Assembly (NCBI GenBank): GCA_017644185.1
Contig: JAEPMA010000004.1
Coordinates: 62,001-126,000, forward strand
Length of the DNA: 64,000 bases
Origin: Rhodospirillales bacterium
Lineage (GTDB): Bacteria; Pseudomonadota; Alphaproteobacteria; Rhodospirillales; Casp-alpha2
Reading direction: 5' to 3'
Position 1 is the first letter of the stretch; every line of letters begins with the position of its first letter. The notes under the pieces were generated by a model that saw only the letters and a program-made list of their open reading frames with translations, searched no databases and had not been told where the DNA came from. The translations under genes were made by a program, and so were the position numbers. Below, piece by piece: positions 24,711 to 34,897 of this stretch.

Positions 24711-25967
24711 CTAAGAACTTCTGAGCTGATCGATCTGCTGGATCATGTCGTTGTCCGACATGGGGTAGCCGCCGCTGCGTGCGCGGAGAATCTGGTTCGG
24801 CGCAATCTGGGCAAACCTCTCCTGCACCACTTCCGCCGCCTTCGCTGACAACCCGGCGCGCCAAGCTAACGCCACGCACCCCTTCGCATTCCGCGACTCC
24901 CGCACCTTATCGACGACGCGGTATGGGACGTCGGCCATCACAGCGATGATCGCCTTGGCGAATTCCGGGTCACCATGCGCCAGTTCCCGAAGCAGTGTCC
25001 CTTCATCAAGCGTGCCCGCAGCCCATTCATCGGCGGCACGGTCGAATATCGAGTTGTCGTCAGGATGCATCCTGCCGCTCCTCGATCCTTTGGGCGAATG
25101 GTGCTCCGGCTTGAGTGCAACACCATCGCCCAGGCGCTGCAGTACCACATCACGAACCGCAGACGTGACATCGTCCGGCAAGTCCTTTCGCGCCTGCAGA
25201 CGCTTTAGGGCATCGTCGGCGACGACCTGCGCGATCTTGACCGCCGCTTTGGACGGCAATTTCGGCCGCATTGCCAGCGGCATATGCCACAACGCTATTC
25301 TGTCCGCTTCGGCGATCACCCGGTCCAACGTCTCCTCACGAATCTGCGCGCTGTCGTTCGCCAGTAACAGGGCGATAGCATCAATATCCTTACTTTCGAC
25401 AATCGCATGTGAGACCTTGTCCGAAACACCCGCCCGTTCGGAAACCGCAGATATCGCGCCTGCTGAAGGTTTTGCGAGAATGATCTCGATCAGATCCGCG
25501 TCATTAAGCACCGGGGAGTATTTAAGCACCGGCGTCGCGACGATGCTCTCGACGTCCCAAGCGAGCCTGCGGATGACATCAGCGGGCGCGCCTGCCACCT
25601 CCTGGAGTGCTTCCGATAGAATTTGCCTAATCCGCACCACCTGGTCGCGCGCTAACAGCAACAAGGCCTCATTTGCCATGTCGCGCAAGCGCGTGCTTTC
25701 CATCGGGCCACCCTGCGCCGCAAGATCGGCCAGCTTCTCTGCTAAGGCGGTGCGGACATTTTCATCCTCGTCCTGCGCCAGCAACAAATCTGCGTGCATC
25801 GGCGTGGACGGGTTCTGCGCGACCGCAAGACGCACCGTTGGCACTTTGTCCTCGGCTAGATAGTAAAGGAGTTCCGGCGCAACATCCGTATCACCGGCGA
25901 GCCTCTCCCGGGCCGCGTCATCACCATCATGGGCGATGGCCTTGGCATCTTCGTAACTTGTTGTCAT
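24711..25967 (-). CDS. DUF2336 helical-repeat protein (paralogue 1)
   Basis: The 418-residue protein is built of HEAT-like helical repeats, as in ELLYYLAEDKVPTVRLAVAQN and EDENVRTALAEKLADL, typical of the DUF2336 N-terminal region; the Pro/Lys-rich stretch near residue 310 divides two halves. It shares clear blocks with the 425-residue neighbour, such as YSPVL..(A/E)DLIEII and (A/G)SAQIREE. DUF2336 proteins are abundant in alphaproteobacteria and often tied to two-component or c-di-GMP signalling, but no biochemical role is established. It is the last gene of a GGDEF-DUF2336-DUF2336 operon. Confidence 0.85.
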   Translation of the reverse strand: MTTSYEDAKAIAHDGDDAARERLAGDTDVAPELLYYLAEDKVPTVRLAVAQNPSTPMHADLLLAQDEDENVRTALAEKLADLAAQGGPMESTRLRDMANEALLLLARDQVVRIRQILSEALQEVAGAPADVIRRLAWDVESIVATPVLKYSPVLNDADLIEIILAKPSAGAISAVSERAGVSDKVSHAIVESKDIDAIALLLANDSAQIREETLDRVIAEADRIALWHMPLAMRPKLPSKAAVKIAQVVADDALKRLQARKDLPDDVTSAVRDVVLQRLGDGVALKPEHHSPKGSRSGRMHPDDNSIFDRAADEWAAGTLDEGTLLRELAHGDPEFAKAIIAVMADVPYRVVDKVRESRNAKGCVALAWRAGLSAKAAEVVQERFAQIAPNQILRARSGGYPMSDNDMIQQIDQLRSS

Positions 25968-26048
25968 GCGTTCTGCGTGCCCGGACAGTCAGTTTCCGAT
26001 TTTCGAGTACAAGGCCTTCACACCGGTAGCAACAACGATGGGCCCGGA

Positions 26049-27326
26049 TTAGGCACGTTCCGCCATAGTGGAGAAGAATTCGATATTCCAGTCAATGTCG
26101 TCGGGGGACATCGGGAACGTCTTGTCATCTTCGGGCTCGATGATCTCGGAAGGTGCGATACGCCCCATCTGTTGCTGGACCATGGTCACCATCGACGCCG
26201 GCATCTTGGCTTTCCCCAGAAGCGCCACGATACCCGAAGGGTTTTTCTCAACGAAAATCTTTCGAGCCAAGGCCAAATCGACCCCTGCCCGTTCGATCAT
26301 CGCGGCGAATACGAACGCATGGTCGCCCGCCTGCAACGCCTTTATCACAACCTTGTCATGCAACTTGCCGGCCGCGTTCAATCGCTTTGCAGTATCGAGG
26401 GGCGGATCAACCTTGAGGAAATCAAATCCCGCGTTGAGCGCCTTTTTATCGTTTACCTCTCCGCCCCCCAAACGATCGCGGACAATGTCTTTGACCGCCT
26501 CCATCGTCGGCGCGTCGAAGTCGGCACGCTTCGAGAGCTCATGCAGCAGGTTTTCGGCGATGAATCCCGCCATGCGCTGGGCGGCGCCCTCAGGAAGTTG
26601 CTTACGAGCGACGAGGGGCGGCTGCCAAAGCTCCTGTGATTCGGAACGATCGATCAGATCGTCGAGAGCCTCCTCGCGGATCTGCGCCGACCCGTTACCG
26701 AGAAGATCGGCAATGCCCTCGGCATCATCGGTGCCGATGATGGCGTCGGCGAGATTTTCGGAAACCCCGTCCCGACGGGCGATCGCCGCGACACCGCCGG
26801 CGGCAGGACCACTTTCGATGATTTCAATCAGGTCTTCTTCGGTAAGTACCGGAGAATACTCAAGGATCGGACCGGAAACCTCGATCTCGATATCGTTGGC
26901 CAAGCGCTTGATGATGTCGGGCGGCGCATCCACCACATCTTTCAGCGCTTCTGAGAGAATAGCCCGGACCTTGGTAATCTGGTCGTTGGCCAGCATCTCC
27001 AGGGCTTCGTACGTCTGCACCCGAACTTTTTCGGAGGCTTCGGCACTCAGATCGGGCGCAACATGGGCAATTTTCTGGGCGAGACCGCCGCGAACGTCCG
27101 CATCGGAATCAAGGGCCAAAAGGATATCGGTCTGCCGGGGCGCGGCTTCGTTCACGGCGACCGCCCGGCGAACATCGACGGAAACGTCTTCAGCCAAGAA
27201 ATACAGGAGTTCCGGAGACAGGTCTTTACGCTCGGCGAGTGCTGCGCGCACTGCCGGATCATCGCTTTGTGCAAGCTCCTTGGCCCTTTCGTAGGAAATG
27301 GCCCCGTCGCCAAGAATCCCGGTCAT
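26049..27326 (-). CDS. DUF2336 helical-repeat protein (paralogue 2)
   Basis: The 425-residue protein has the same helical-repeat plan as its downstream neighbour: ELLYFLAEDVSVDVRRAVAVN, LLALDSDADVRGGLAQKIAH, YSPVLTEEDLIEIIESGP, and GNGSAQIREEALDDLIDRS. The C-terminus differs and ends in an acidic segment. It begins 51 bases after the diguanylate cyclase gene and ends 81 bases before paralogue 1, all on the minus strand. A scaffold role in signalling is a reasonable guess only. Confidence 0.85.
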   Translation of the reverse strand: MTGILGDGAISYERAKELAQSDDPAVRAALAERKDLSPELLYFLAEDVSVDVRRAVAVNEAAPRQTDILLALDSDADVRGGLAQKIAHVAPDLSAEASEKVRVQTYEALEMLANDQITKVRAILSEALKDVVDAPPDIIKRLANDIEIEVSGPILEYSPVLTEEDLIEIIESGPAAGGVAAIARRDGVSENLADAIIGTDDAEGIADLLGNGSAQIREEALDDLIDRSESQELWQPPLVARKQLPEGAAQRMAGFIAENLLHELSKRADFDAPTMEAVKDIVRDRLGGGEVNDKKALNAGFDFLKVDPPLDTAKRLNAAGKLHDKVVIKALQAGDHAFVFAAMIERAGVDLALARKIFVEKNPSGIVALLGKAKMPASMVTMVQQQMGRIAPSEIIEPEDDKTFPMSPDDIDWNIEFFSTMAERA

Positions 27327-27377
27327 CCCATACGTATTCCCTACCGGAAGGCGAACCCCACCTTCATATTTTAATTT

Positions 27378-29090
27378 TTAGTCAGGCATTACGAGCGGCG
27401 TACCCGGAGGTGGCGCCATCTCGAAGCCTCCCTTGCTTCGTTTTTTAACCGAATACATTGCCGCGTCAGCCCGCGCAAGAAGGTCATCCAGAGATTCACC
27501 GGATTTGGGGTCGAAAAAGGCAACCCCGATGGAAATACCAAGCGGATGATCTTCATCGCCGGACATCGTCACCATTTGTTTGCTGGTCTCGATGAGCTGA
27601 CCCGCCCGCTTGCGGCTGGTTTCCTCGTCAATCCCGTCGAGCCACATGGCGAACTCGTCGCCGCCGAGCCTGGCGATCAAATCGCCCGGGCGCGAGAAGT
27701 TGATCAGCATGTCCCGCAGAAAAAGGATGGCTTCGTCGCCGGCCTGGTGGCCATGAACGTCATTGACCCGCTTGAAGTTGTCCATATCGACATAAAACAT
27801 GGATGCCGTTTGGTTCGCCCGCTCAAGACGGGATATGCGCCTCGGCAGTTCCTCTTCGTAAAACGCACGGCGGTTGAGCAACCCCGTCATGCCGTCGGTC
27901 CTGGACAACGCCACGATGCGTTCATGATTGGCGATTTGTTCGTTGGCGATGCCAAGTTGGTTCGCGACATCGGTCAGCATAAGCCGATGGTCGTCATCCC
28001 ATGCTTCGCTCTTGACCGTCTTCCACATTGCAAGTGCGCCGTTCACGTCGCCACGATACTGGGTCGTGGTCAAAAGTGCCGACCAGTTCGGGGTGTCGAC
28101 ATTGATCACATCCCCCGCCTTCAGACCGGCGATCTTCTGGCTGAGATCATCGACGCCTTCGACATTCCCGTACTCGGCGGCGACAGCAAAGCCGTCACGC
28201 GTGGCATCTTCGCGATAAATACGTGAACCTGCCGCGCCAAGCGCCCGGGCAGAAGCGGTGGCTGCGGCCATCAACATATCGTGCGGCTCGATCTCATCGC
28301 GGATCTGCGAAACGATGTAATTGAGCAATTGTTCACGATGACGGGCACGCGCGAGCGCAGCTTCGCTCTCGCGTTCCTCCGTCACATCCCGGCAATTTCC
28401 ACGGCACCCAATCCACGTCTCGCTATCGTCGTCGTTCTTGACCAACGGCAACGCGGAAACAATGACACACGCCGTCGAGCCGTCCTTGTTCTTCATCCAC
28501 ATCTCGATGTTGTCGAGTTTGCGGCTGGTGGTGAACGTGAACGGCGTATACTCGTCCGGATCGATAACGAACGCGCGCGCTTCCTGTCCTACAAGCTCAT
28601 CCGCCTTATACCCCAACGCCCCCTGTGGCGAGACGAATATGAACTTCCCTTCCGAATCAACCTCCCACGAGAAGTCACTCGAGATCTCAACCAGGTCCTT
28701 ATAACGCTGACGCGATTCCACCAGGGTGGTGCGCAGATTCCGTTCCATCGTCAGATCGCGCGCAAGCAGCAGAATCTTGGCAACGGCACCATTGACGTCG
28801 AGGGCAGGGATCGCGGTCACGTCCAACACAAGCTCACCCCGGCTGGTCGCAATCGTCAGGGTTGCATTCGCGATGCTGGCGCTGTCGACGGATTTACCAA
28901 TGAGCGTCTCGATATCTGCGACGGCACCACCCGCGAGGGCTTTTTCGAGGCCCGTCCCCTTCGCATTGGCAAGAATTGGCGTGCCCGCTGCATCAAGCAG
29001 CAACGCCGGCCCTGGATAACCGGCGATCAGCTTGACGTCGGTATCGCTTGCCTGGGCGCTTCCGACAGGCGCGGCTGCCTCATTCGCCAT
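27378..29090 (-). CDS. Diguanylate cyclase with PAS and GAF-like sensor regions
   Basis: The 570-residue soluble protein has a PAS-like N-terminal stretch (about 25-110), a second PAS domain (DLVEISSDFSWEVDSEGKFIF, about 130-240), a GAF-like region (about 255-390) and a C-terminal GGDEF domain. The active-site motif RLGGDEF is intact, and RPGD five residues before it is a complete product-inhibition site. It should make c-di-GMP from GTP under cofactor or ligand control. It leads the operon with two DUF2336 proteins; I see no transmembrane segment or EAL domain. Confidence 0.92.
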   Translation of the reverse strand: MANEAAAPVGSAQASDTDVKLIAGYPGPALLLDAAGTPILANAKGTGLEKALAGGAVADIETLIGKSVDSASIANATLTIATSRGELVLDVTAIPALDVNGAVAKILLLARDLTMERNLRTTLVESRQRYKDLVEISSDFSWEVDSEGKFIFVSPQGALGYKADELVGQEARAFVIDPDEYTPFTFTTSRKLDNIEMWMKNKDGSTACVIVSALPLVKNDDDSETWIGCRGNCRDVTEERESEAALARARHREQLLNYIVSQIRDEIEPHDMLMAAATASARALGAAGSRIYREDATRDGFAVAAEYGNVEGVDDLSQKIAGLKAGDVINVDTPNWSALLTTTQYRGDVNGALAMWKTVKSEAWDDDHRLMLTDVANQLGIANEQIANHERIVALSRTDGMTGLLNRRAFYEEELPRRISRLERANQTASMFYVDMDNFKRVNDVHGHQAGDEAILFLRDMLINFSRPGDLIARLGGDEFAMWLDGIDEETSRKRAGQLIETSKQMVTMSGDEDHPLGISIGVAFFDPKSGESLDDLLARADAAMYSVKKRSKGGFEMAPPPGTPLVMPD

Positions 29091-29222
29091 TATTTTGTCC
29101 GTTCACCGTTGTTCCCCTCCAAACATCTTAAAAGAAGCCTCGAAGCGGGCCAACCCGCGATTTTATGGGGTTTTTCATTGCCGCTTGCCTCATCTACACC
29201 AGCAACGTTAAGTAATCCTGTC

Positions 29223-29945
29223 ATGAATAAGATTATCGAAGAAAAAGCGGCCGGGACGATCCGCACCGAGGCTGACGCCTTAATGGCCGCGGCGGTTTGG
29301 ATTTTCGATCTGGACAACACGCTTTACCCGGCGTCGTCGAACCTGTTCGATCAGGTGGATTGGAGGATGACGGCCTATATCAGCGAGTTGCTGGACCTGC
29401 CCCGCGACGAGGCCCGCAAGCTGCAAAAACAATATTTCAAGGAATATGGGACAAGCATGCGCGGTCTGATGACGGTGCATGGGGTCGATCCGGCCGCGTT
29501 CCTCGAATACGTACACAACATCGATCTCGCGCCCATCTCCACCGATCCAGTCCTGGTTAGCGCCCTTGAAAGGCTGCCGGGGCGCAAGGTGATCTTTACC
29601 AACGGTTCGACCGCCCATGCTGAAAACGTCACCCGGCACATCGGCATCGATCATCACTTCGAAGGGTGTTTCGACATTGTCGACGCCGGATACGTCCCGA
29701 AACCTGCACCCGACACATATGACGCTGTCTGCCGCCGCTTCGATATCGATCCGGCAGATGCGGTGATGGTCGAGGATATGGCGAAGAACCTGCTTCCTGC
29801 GGCAGCCCTCGGCATGACGACGGTATGGGTCGATACTGGTGTCGGGTGGTCACGCGAGAATTCCGAAGACGGGCACGTGCATCACCGGATCGAAGATTTA
29901 CCGGCGTGGCTTACCGCCATCACGGGTGGCACCGGCGCGAGTTGA
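29223..29945 (+). CDS. HAD-family pyrimidine 5'-nucleotidase-like phosphatase
   Basis: The 240-residue protein has HAD motif I FDLDNTLYP near residue 27, motif II TNGST, and a KPAPDTYD plus MVEDMAKNL segment for motifs III and IV. It belongs to the pyrimidine 5'-nucleotidase group common next to argB-dapD in alphaproteobacteria. The exact substrate is uncertain. An internal ATG at 29283 is an alternative start. The frame stays open far upstream through the diguanylate cyclase region, but that extension is a shadow. Confidence 0.88.
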   Translation: MNKIIEEKAAGTIRTEADALMAAAVWIFDLDNTLYPASSNLFDQVDWRMTAYISELLDLPRDEARKLQKQYFKEYGTSMRGLMTVHGVDPAAFLEYVHNIDLAPISTDPVLVSALERLPGRKVIFTNGSTAHAENVTRHIGIDHHFEGCFDIVDAGYVPKPAPDTYDAVCRRFDIDPADAVMVEDMAKNLLPAAALGMTTVWVDTGVGWSRENSEDGHVHHRIEDLPAWLTAITGGTGAS

Positions 29946-30020
29946 CACCCCCCGCACTTGGCGGCACATTCCGCTCGCGCCATTCCGGCCAACAGGCCGT
30001 ATTTACGACAGAGGAACACC

Positions 30021-30863
30021 ATGGAAACCAGCCAGCTTGAAAAGATCATCGATGCCGCATGGGAAGACCGGGCAAACGTTACGTTGACCACCCAGGGGGA
30101 GGTTCGCGAGTCCGTCGAAACCGCGCTGAACCTGCTGGACAACGGTGAAAAACGTGTCGCCGAAAAGGTCGATGGGGAGTGGGTCGTTAATCAGTGGCTC
30201 AAGAAGGCCGTGCTGCTGTCTTTCCGCCTCAACGATATGAAGTCGATCCCGGGCGGCCCGGGCGGCGCACACTGGTGGGATAAGGTGCCGTCGAAATTCG
30301 AGGATATGGGCGATAACGCATTCCGCGCCGCCGGATTCCGCGCCGTCCCTGGCGCCATCGTTCGCCACAGCGCATTCATCGACAAGGACGTGGTGCTGAT
30401 GCCGAGCTTCGTAAACCTGGGCGCGCATGTCGGCGAAGGCACGATGGTCGATACCTGGGCGACGGTCGGATCCTGCGCACAAGTTGGTAAGGGCGTGCAC
30501 CTCTCGGGTGGCGTCGGCCTTGGTGGGGTTCTGGAGCCGCTACAGGCGGGCCCGGTGATCATCGAGGACAACTGCTTTATCGGCGCCCGCTCGGAAGTCG
30601 TTGAAGGCGTCATCGTCGGTGAGGGATCCGTGTTGTCGATGGGGGTCTTCATCACGTCGACCACGAAAATCATCGACCGCAACACGGGCGAGATTTTCAT
30701 CGGCAAAGTGCCCCCGTATTCCGTCGTCGTTCCCGGCGCCATGCCGGGCAAGCCGCTGCCGGATGGCTCGCCCGGGCCATCCCTCGCCTGTGCCGTGATC
30801 GTCAAGCGCGTCGATGAGCAAACCCGTTCCAAGACGTCGATCAATGAGCTCCTCCGCACCTGA
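30021..30863 (+). CDS. dapD: Tetrahydrodipicolinate N-succinyltransferase
   Basis: The 280-residue trimeric left-handed beta-helix protein has hexapeptide repeats around residues 110-220 ([59 protein letters not shown]). It transfers succinyl from succinyl-CoA to tetrahydrodipicolinate in DAP and lysine synthesis. An AGAGGAAC ribosome site precedes the ATG at 30021. The last 20 bases overlap dapE, so translation is coupled. Confidence 0.96.
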   Translation: METSQLEKIIDAAWEDRANVTLTTQGEVRESVETALNLLDNGEKRVAEKVDGEWVVNQWLKKAVLLSFRLNDMKSIPGGPGGAHWWDKVPSKFEDMGDNAFRAAGFRAVPGAIVRHSAFIDKDVVLMPSFVNLGAHVGEGTMVDTWATVGSCAQVGKGVHLSGGVGLGGVLEPLQAGPVIIEDNCFIGARSEVVEGVIVGEGSVLSMGVFITSTTKIIDRNTGEIFIGKVPPYSVVVPGAMPGKPLPDGSPGPSLACAVIVKRVDEQTRSKTSINELLRT

Positions 30864-32007
30864 CCCCGTAAGCGTCTCCGAGACGCTGATCCGCCATGCG
30901 AGCGTGACCCCCGAAGACGCGGGTGCGCTTGACGAACTGATCGCGTTTCTGGAGCCGCTCGGCTTCGAATGCCACGACCTGACGTTCGACGACCCGGCCG
31001 GAGAGCCGACGCGCAACGTCTATGCGCGGCTCGGCACGGAAGGCCCGAATTTCTGTTGGGCCGGACACACGGATGTGGTGCCGCCAGGTGATCTTTCTGA
31101 CTGGACATCCGACCCGTTCCAACCTGAAATCCGCGACGGACGGCTTTATGGACGCGGTGCGGCGGATATGAAATGCGCGGTCGCCTGCATGATGACGGCG
31201 ACCCATGATTTCGTTACCCGCAACGGGGGTGAATTTCCGGGTTCGATCAGCTTCCTGATCACCGGCGACGAAGAAGGCGATGCGACCAACGGCACGAAAA
31301 AAGTGCTGGAATGGCTTCAGGAGCGGGGTGAAACCATCGATGCCTGCGTCGTCGGCGAGCCGACCAACCCCGAAAACATCACCGACATGATCAAGATCGG
31401 ACGACGTGGTTCGATGAATGTCTGGCTTGATGTCGAGGGTGTGCAGGGGCATAGCGCCTATCCGCATCTCGCGGACAACCCGATCCACAAGATGCTGAAT
31501 CTTCTGACGTCACTGACCAATGTGCCACTCGATGAGGGATCTGATCATTTCCAGCCGAGCACATTGCAGGTTACGACCGTCGATGTCGCCAACCAGGCGA
31601 CCAACGTCATTCCCGCCCGCGCCCAGGCACGCATCAACATCCGTTTCAACGACCTACATACATCCGAGAGTGTCGAACAGCTACTGCGCGGCCGCCTCGA
31701 TCAGGCGGGTGGCGGATACGAAATGCGGGTACGTGTATCAGGCGAGAGCTTCCTGACGCCCCCCGGCGTGCTGTCCAACACCGTTTCCGGTGCGATCGAA
31801 GCGGTCACCGGCAAGAAGCCCGAGCTGAGCACGACCGGCGGCACGTCGGACGCACGCTTCATCAAGGATCACTGCCCAGTAGTCGAATACGGCCTGATCA
31901 ACCAGACCGCGCATAAGGTTGACGAGAACGCCCGCGTTGACGATATCCAGGCGCTTGCCAAGGTTTACACCCGCGTCCTCGACGACTTTTTCGGGCAATC
32001 CCGCTGA
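30844..32007 (+). CDS. dapE: Succinyl-diaminopimelate desuccinylase
   Basis: The 387-residue M20 peptidase-family protein has metal ligands in [20 protein letters not shown] and TGDEEGDA, the later GEPT, and a C-terminal GGTSDARF segment. It releases succinate and LL-DAP in the pathway begun by dapD. I use the ATG at 30844 inside dapD, a 20-base overlap; an ATG 30 bases further upstream is possible. Its stop overlaps the next ORF by one base. Confidence 0.95.
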   Translation: MSSSAPDPVSVSETLIRHASVTPEDAGALDELIAFLEPLGFECHDLTFDDPAGEPTRNVYARLGTEGPNFCWAGHTDVVPPGDLSDWTSDPFQPEIRDGRLYGRGAADMKCAVACMMTATHDFVTRNGGEFPGSISFLITGDEEGDATNGTKKVLEWLQERGETIDACVVGEPTNPENITDMIKIGRRGSMNVWLDVEGVQGHSAYPHLADNPIHKMLNLLTSLTNVPLDEGSDHFQPSTLQVTTVDVANQATNVIPARAQARINIRFNDLHTSESVEQLLRGRLDQAGGGYEMRVRVSGESFLTPPGVLSNTVSGAIEAVTGKKPELSTTGGTSDARFIKDHCPVVEYGLINQTAHKVDENARVDDIQALAKVYTRVLDDFFGQSR

Positions 32008-32579
32008 TGCCGAGCCTGGCCGAGGTACACCGCGCGCTTTATGGCGCCGCGCTCCTCGCCAAATTCGACCGGGACGGATTAAACGCTCTCGGCACGGAAG
32101 CGGACGACGCCGCGAAGTCTTTTTTTGCCGCCGTCATCGTCGCGCCGATGTATTTGATCTGGATTCTGCTCTACGGCGATTCCTATCCGGAAAACACACC
32201 TTTCATTTTTGCATTCGTGTTCGAATGCCTGGCGTATGCCATCGGTTGGATGCTCTTCCCACTGGTCGTCTGGTATCTGTCGCCGGTCCTCGGCTGCCGT
32301 GACCGTTTTTTTCAGTTTCTGACCGCATACAACTGGGCGGCCGTCATCCAGAACGGATTGTTCATGGGAACCGATCTATTGTTCTGGACCATCGGCGCGC
32401 CGGATATGGCGCGCGGCTTCTTCGGCCTCATTCTTTTTGCTTATGTGTTGATGTATGGCTGGTTTATCGCCCGGCACGGGCTCGGACTCCCAGGTGGTCC
32501 GGCGGCAACGGTGGTCGCGCTCGACATCGCAGTTACGATGTCCTGGGAGATGGTGACCACCGGCTTGGTTCACGGCTGA
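32007..32579 (+). CDS. Unrecognised multi-spanning membrane protein
   Basis: The 190-residue protein has about five hydrophobic helices (around residues 39-56, 65-90, 98-115, 130-150 and 165-183) and charged ends. I do not recognise the family. Its start overlaps the stop of dapE by one base (TGATG), so it is co-translated with the lysine genes, although nothing ties it to them chemically. It converges on a small minus-strand membrane protein. Confidence 0.65.
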   Translation: MPSLAEVHRALYGAALLAKFDRDGLNALGTEADDAAKSFFAAVIVAPMYLIWILLYGDSYPENTPFIFAFVFECLAYAIGWMLFPLVVWYLSPVLGCRDRFFQFLTAYNWAAVIQNGLFMGTDLLFWTIGAPDMARGFFGLILFAYVLMYGWFIARHGLGLPGGPAATVVALDIAVTMSWEMVTTGLVHG

Positions 32580-32588
32580 CACACCGGT

Positions 32589-32939
32589 TCAGATGTCGAC
32601 GCCGCCTCCGAACATTTCATAAATCGGCCGCATTATTTCCTGCCAGTCGAATGTCACGTAAAGCGCCCCGACACCGATCAACCCCATCAGGATGGGCGAG
32701 CCAAGTATCCCGCCAATCGTCAATAAAAGACCGACGAAACCCCAGCTTCCCTGCCCACGCAAAAGCGCGAAGATCGAAAACAGGAAGCCGAGCGGCGTGA
32801 AGATGATCGCGGGACCGAATATCCCCAGCAAGCCGAAGCCCACCGCCATATAGCCGGCAAGCGGCGTCTTATCTTCCGGTCGGCGACGGGGTGGTCTTTG
32901 TTCTTCCTCGCGGGCGACAGTCAGCGGAATTTTATCCAT
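32589..32939 (-). CDS. Unrecognised small membrane protein
   Basis: The 116-residue protein has a basic, charged N-terminus (REEEQRPPRRRPEDK) and three hydrophobic helices (about 28-46, 50-62 and 68-95), glycine-rich and ending GGGVDI. No family is recognised. It sits 39 bases downstream of truA on the same strand. Confidence 0.65.
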   Translation of the reverse strand: MDKIPLTVAREEEQRPPRRRPEDKTPLAGYMAVGFGLLGIFGPAIIFTPLGFLFSIFALLRGQGSWGFVGLLLTIGGILGSPILMGLIGVGALYVTFDWQEIMRPIYEMFGGGVDI

Positions 32940-32978
32940 GCGTCATCCTAACACAGGTGTCCGGCGTCGAAACCCCGG

Positions 32979-33728
32979 CTATCTCGCCTCTCCATAGTCG
33001 ACCCGGGTCAGATACAGCCCCTGCGGTGGCGCGGTCGGCCCACCGGCGGCACGGTCCTTCGCCTTGAGCGCCGTCGCCACATCGCGCGCGCGCCATTTTC
33101 CCGTCCCCACCAATTGAAGTGTCCCCACGATGTTGCGTACTTGATGATGCAGGAATGAACGGGCCTCGGCGACAATGTGAATTTCGTCCCCCACACGCGA
33201 CACGTCCAACCGGTCGAGGGTTTTTTCCGGCGACTTCGCCTGGCATTCGGAGGCGCGGAAGGTCGAGAAGTCGTGATGGCCGATCAATTCCTGGGCCGCC
33301 TCATGCATGGCGGTGGCGTCGAGCGCCATTGCCTGCCACCAGACCCGCCCGTCATCGAGCGCCGCAGGCGCGCGACGGTTGAGGATGCGGTACAGATAGG
33401 CCCGTCCCGTCGCCGAAAAGCGGGCGTGAAAGTCTTCATCCACGGTTTCTGCGGCGAGGATGCTGACCGGATGGGGTCGGACGTGATGATTGAGCGCATC
33501 ACGCACCGTATCCGCCGGAAAATCCTTGGCGATATCGACGTGCGCCACTTGAGCCAGAGCGTGCACCCCCGAATCCGTGCGCCCCGCACCCTGCACCAAC
33601 GTTTTTTCACCTGTGAGCGCGAACACAGCCGTTTCCAGCGTTTCCTGTACGCTGGGGCCGTTGTCCTGACGCTGCCAGCCCCGGAAGGGCCCGCCATGGT
33701 ATTCAACCGTCAGCTTATATCGGGGCAT
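32979..33728 (-). CDS. truA: tRNA pseudouridine(38-40) synthase
   Basis: The 249-residue protein has the TruA catalytic segment [19 protein letters not shown] with the nucleophilic Asp, the N-terminal [12 protein letters not shown], and the later [13 protein letters not shown]. It makes pseudouridine in the anticodon arm of several tRNAs. The ATG at 33728 is preferred over a TTG slightly upstream. It stands alone among the lysine and formylation genes. Confidence 0.96.
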   Translation of the reverse strand: MPRYKLTVEYHGGPFRGWQRQDNGPSVQETLETAVFALTGEKTLVQGAGRTDSGVHALAQVAHVDIAKDFPADTVRDALNHHVRPHPVSILAAETVDEDFHARFSATGRAYLYRILNRRAPAALDDGRVWWQAMALDATAMHEAAQELIGHHDFSTFRASECQAKSPEKTLDRLDVSRVGDEIHIVAEARSFLHHQVRNIVGTLQLVGTGKWRARDVATALKAKDRAAGGPTAPPQGLYLTRVDYGEAR

Positions 33729-33850
33729 ACATTCCAACCTGCACAGCCTCCTGCATGATCAACGGGAGAGCTAAGTGCGGACTCCATTATCCAATGTTTT
33801 AGTGCCAAAATTATTTCTGTTACTGTCGAGCAAAAGTCAAATACGGGGGG

Positions 33851-34897
33851 ATGATGAGCGGCGAAGAGCCTGAATCTATTTTGATCGAGAATGAGCGGGA
33901 TTCGTTGCACATCCTGCCGCTCGAAATCCTGCCGCTGCAAACTCCCGGCCTGAAACGCGCGAGAATGATCAAGAACGCCGGGCTCGACAGCGTCATTGAG
34001 CTTTTTCAGGACGCCAGTGCCGGAAGCGGTCAGTTGGATGTGCGCGACCTACCGAATGAGTTCGACTGGGATGATGGCAACAATCATCCCGACATGGTGA
34101 TCCTGCGCAAAGTCGCCAATCTGCCCAGCTACGACGTCTACTCCCTCCGCGTCGCGCTTCGCCAGCTTGGGATTGAGGTCAACGACAATGAGGCGCTCAA
34201 ACTTTCCCCGGAGATGAACGCCGAACTGACCACCTACATGACCGATTTTACCCGCCCGCTGATCGTCCAAATCTACGGTAAGGACGACGAGGTGCAGATC
34301 GAAACATTTGAGGATGTGATCGCGTTGTTCCGCGATCCGGATGTGAAAATGGCGCTCGAGAAGCTCAAGGTGATGGCCGACAAACTGGGCATCAAACCGG
34401 AGGAAGTTCCGACGTTCATCGAGGATTACGGCGACATCTTCCTGTCTCTTTCGTATTACCGCCGCTGCCTCGATTCGATTTCCCCGATCATTGAGGACTT
34501 CCTCGATTCCATGCCGGAATTGCGCAAGAACTACACGCTTCAGCATGACACCACCCTGCAGAACACCGTCAACATGATGGACAGCCGGATTTCCAAACTC
34601 ACCCAACAAGTGCGCCGCCGTTTCGACGAATTCGAGAAAGGCACCATGAACATGTGGGACGAGATTTCCGCCGAGAAGTTCCGCAAGCTGCAACGCCAGA
34701 TCAAGGACCATCACGTGTCGCTTGGGGGTGTGCTGTGTTCCCTAAGCGTCAAGATGGACGCCTGGCATCACCTGTTCCCGCGCCGTGCCGTCGGCGGCCC
34801 GCAGAAACGGGCGGAGTTCATCATGCTGCACATGCGTCAGGGCATGGACAAAATGCGCAACATGGACGACAGCGTAAAATTCGTCGCGCCGAATTAA
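33851..34897 (+). CDS. Unrecognised 348-residue soluble protein
   Basis: The product is acidic and predicted soluble and mainly helical, with no transmembrane segment or signal sequence. Noticeable parts are LPLEILPLQTPGLKRAR near the start, DMVILRKVANLPSYDVYSLR around 80-100, the helical IEDYGDIFLSLSYYRRCL, SISPIIEDFLDSMPELR, and a likely coiled coil near TQQVRRRFDEFEKG. There are no obvious catalytic motifs. The length, codon use and clean start argue for a real gene. It lies between truA and fmt, overlapping the stop of fmt by four bases; the context gives no function. Confidence 0.75.
   Translation: MMSGEEPESILIENERDSLHILPLEILPLQTPGLKRARMIKNAGLDSVIELFQDASAGSGQLDVRDLPNEFDWDDGNNHPDMVILRKVANLPSYDVYSLRVALRQLGIEVNDNEALKLSPEMNAELTTYMTDFTRPLIVQIYGKDDEVQIETFEDVIALFRDPDVKMALEKLKVMADKLGIKPEEVPTFIEDYGDIFLSLSYYRRCLDSISPIIEDFLDSMPELRKNYTLQHDTTLQNTVNMMDSRISKLTQQVRRRFDEFEKGTMNMWDEISAEKFRKLQRQIKDHHVSLGGVLCSLSVKMDAWHHLFPRRAVGGPQKRAEFIMLHMRQGMDKMRNMDDSVKFVAPN

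Noticed and set aside
24946-25863. 305-residue plus-strand ORF
   Set aside because: Ser/Ala/Arg-rich antisense shadow of the DUF2336 gene.
26068-27294. 408-residue plus-strand ORF
   Set aside because: Ser/Arg-rich antisense shadow of the second DUF2336 gene.
28281-29222. Long upstream frame joined to the HAD phosphatase gene
   Set aside because: It is the opposite-strand shadow of the diguanylate cyclase gene; the HAD domain begins after 29223.
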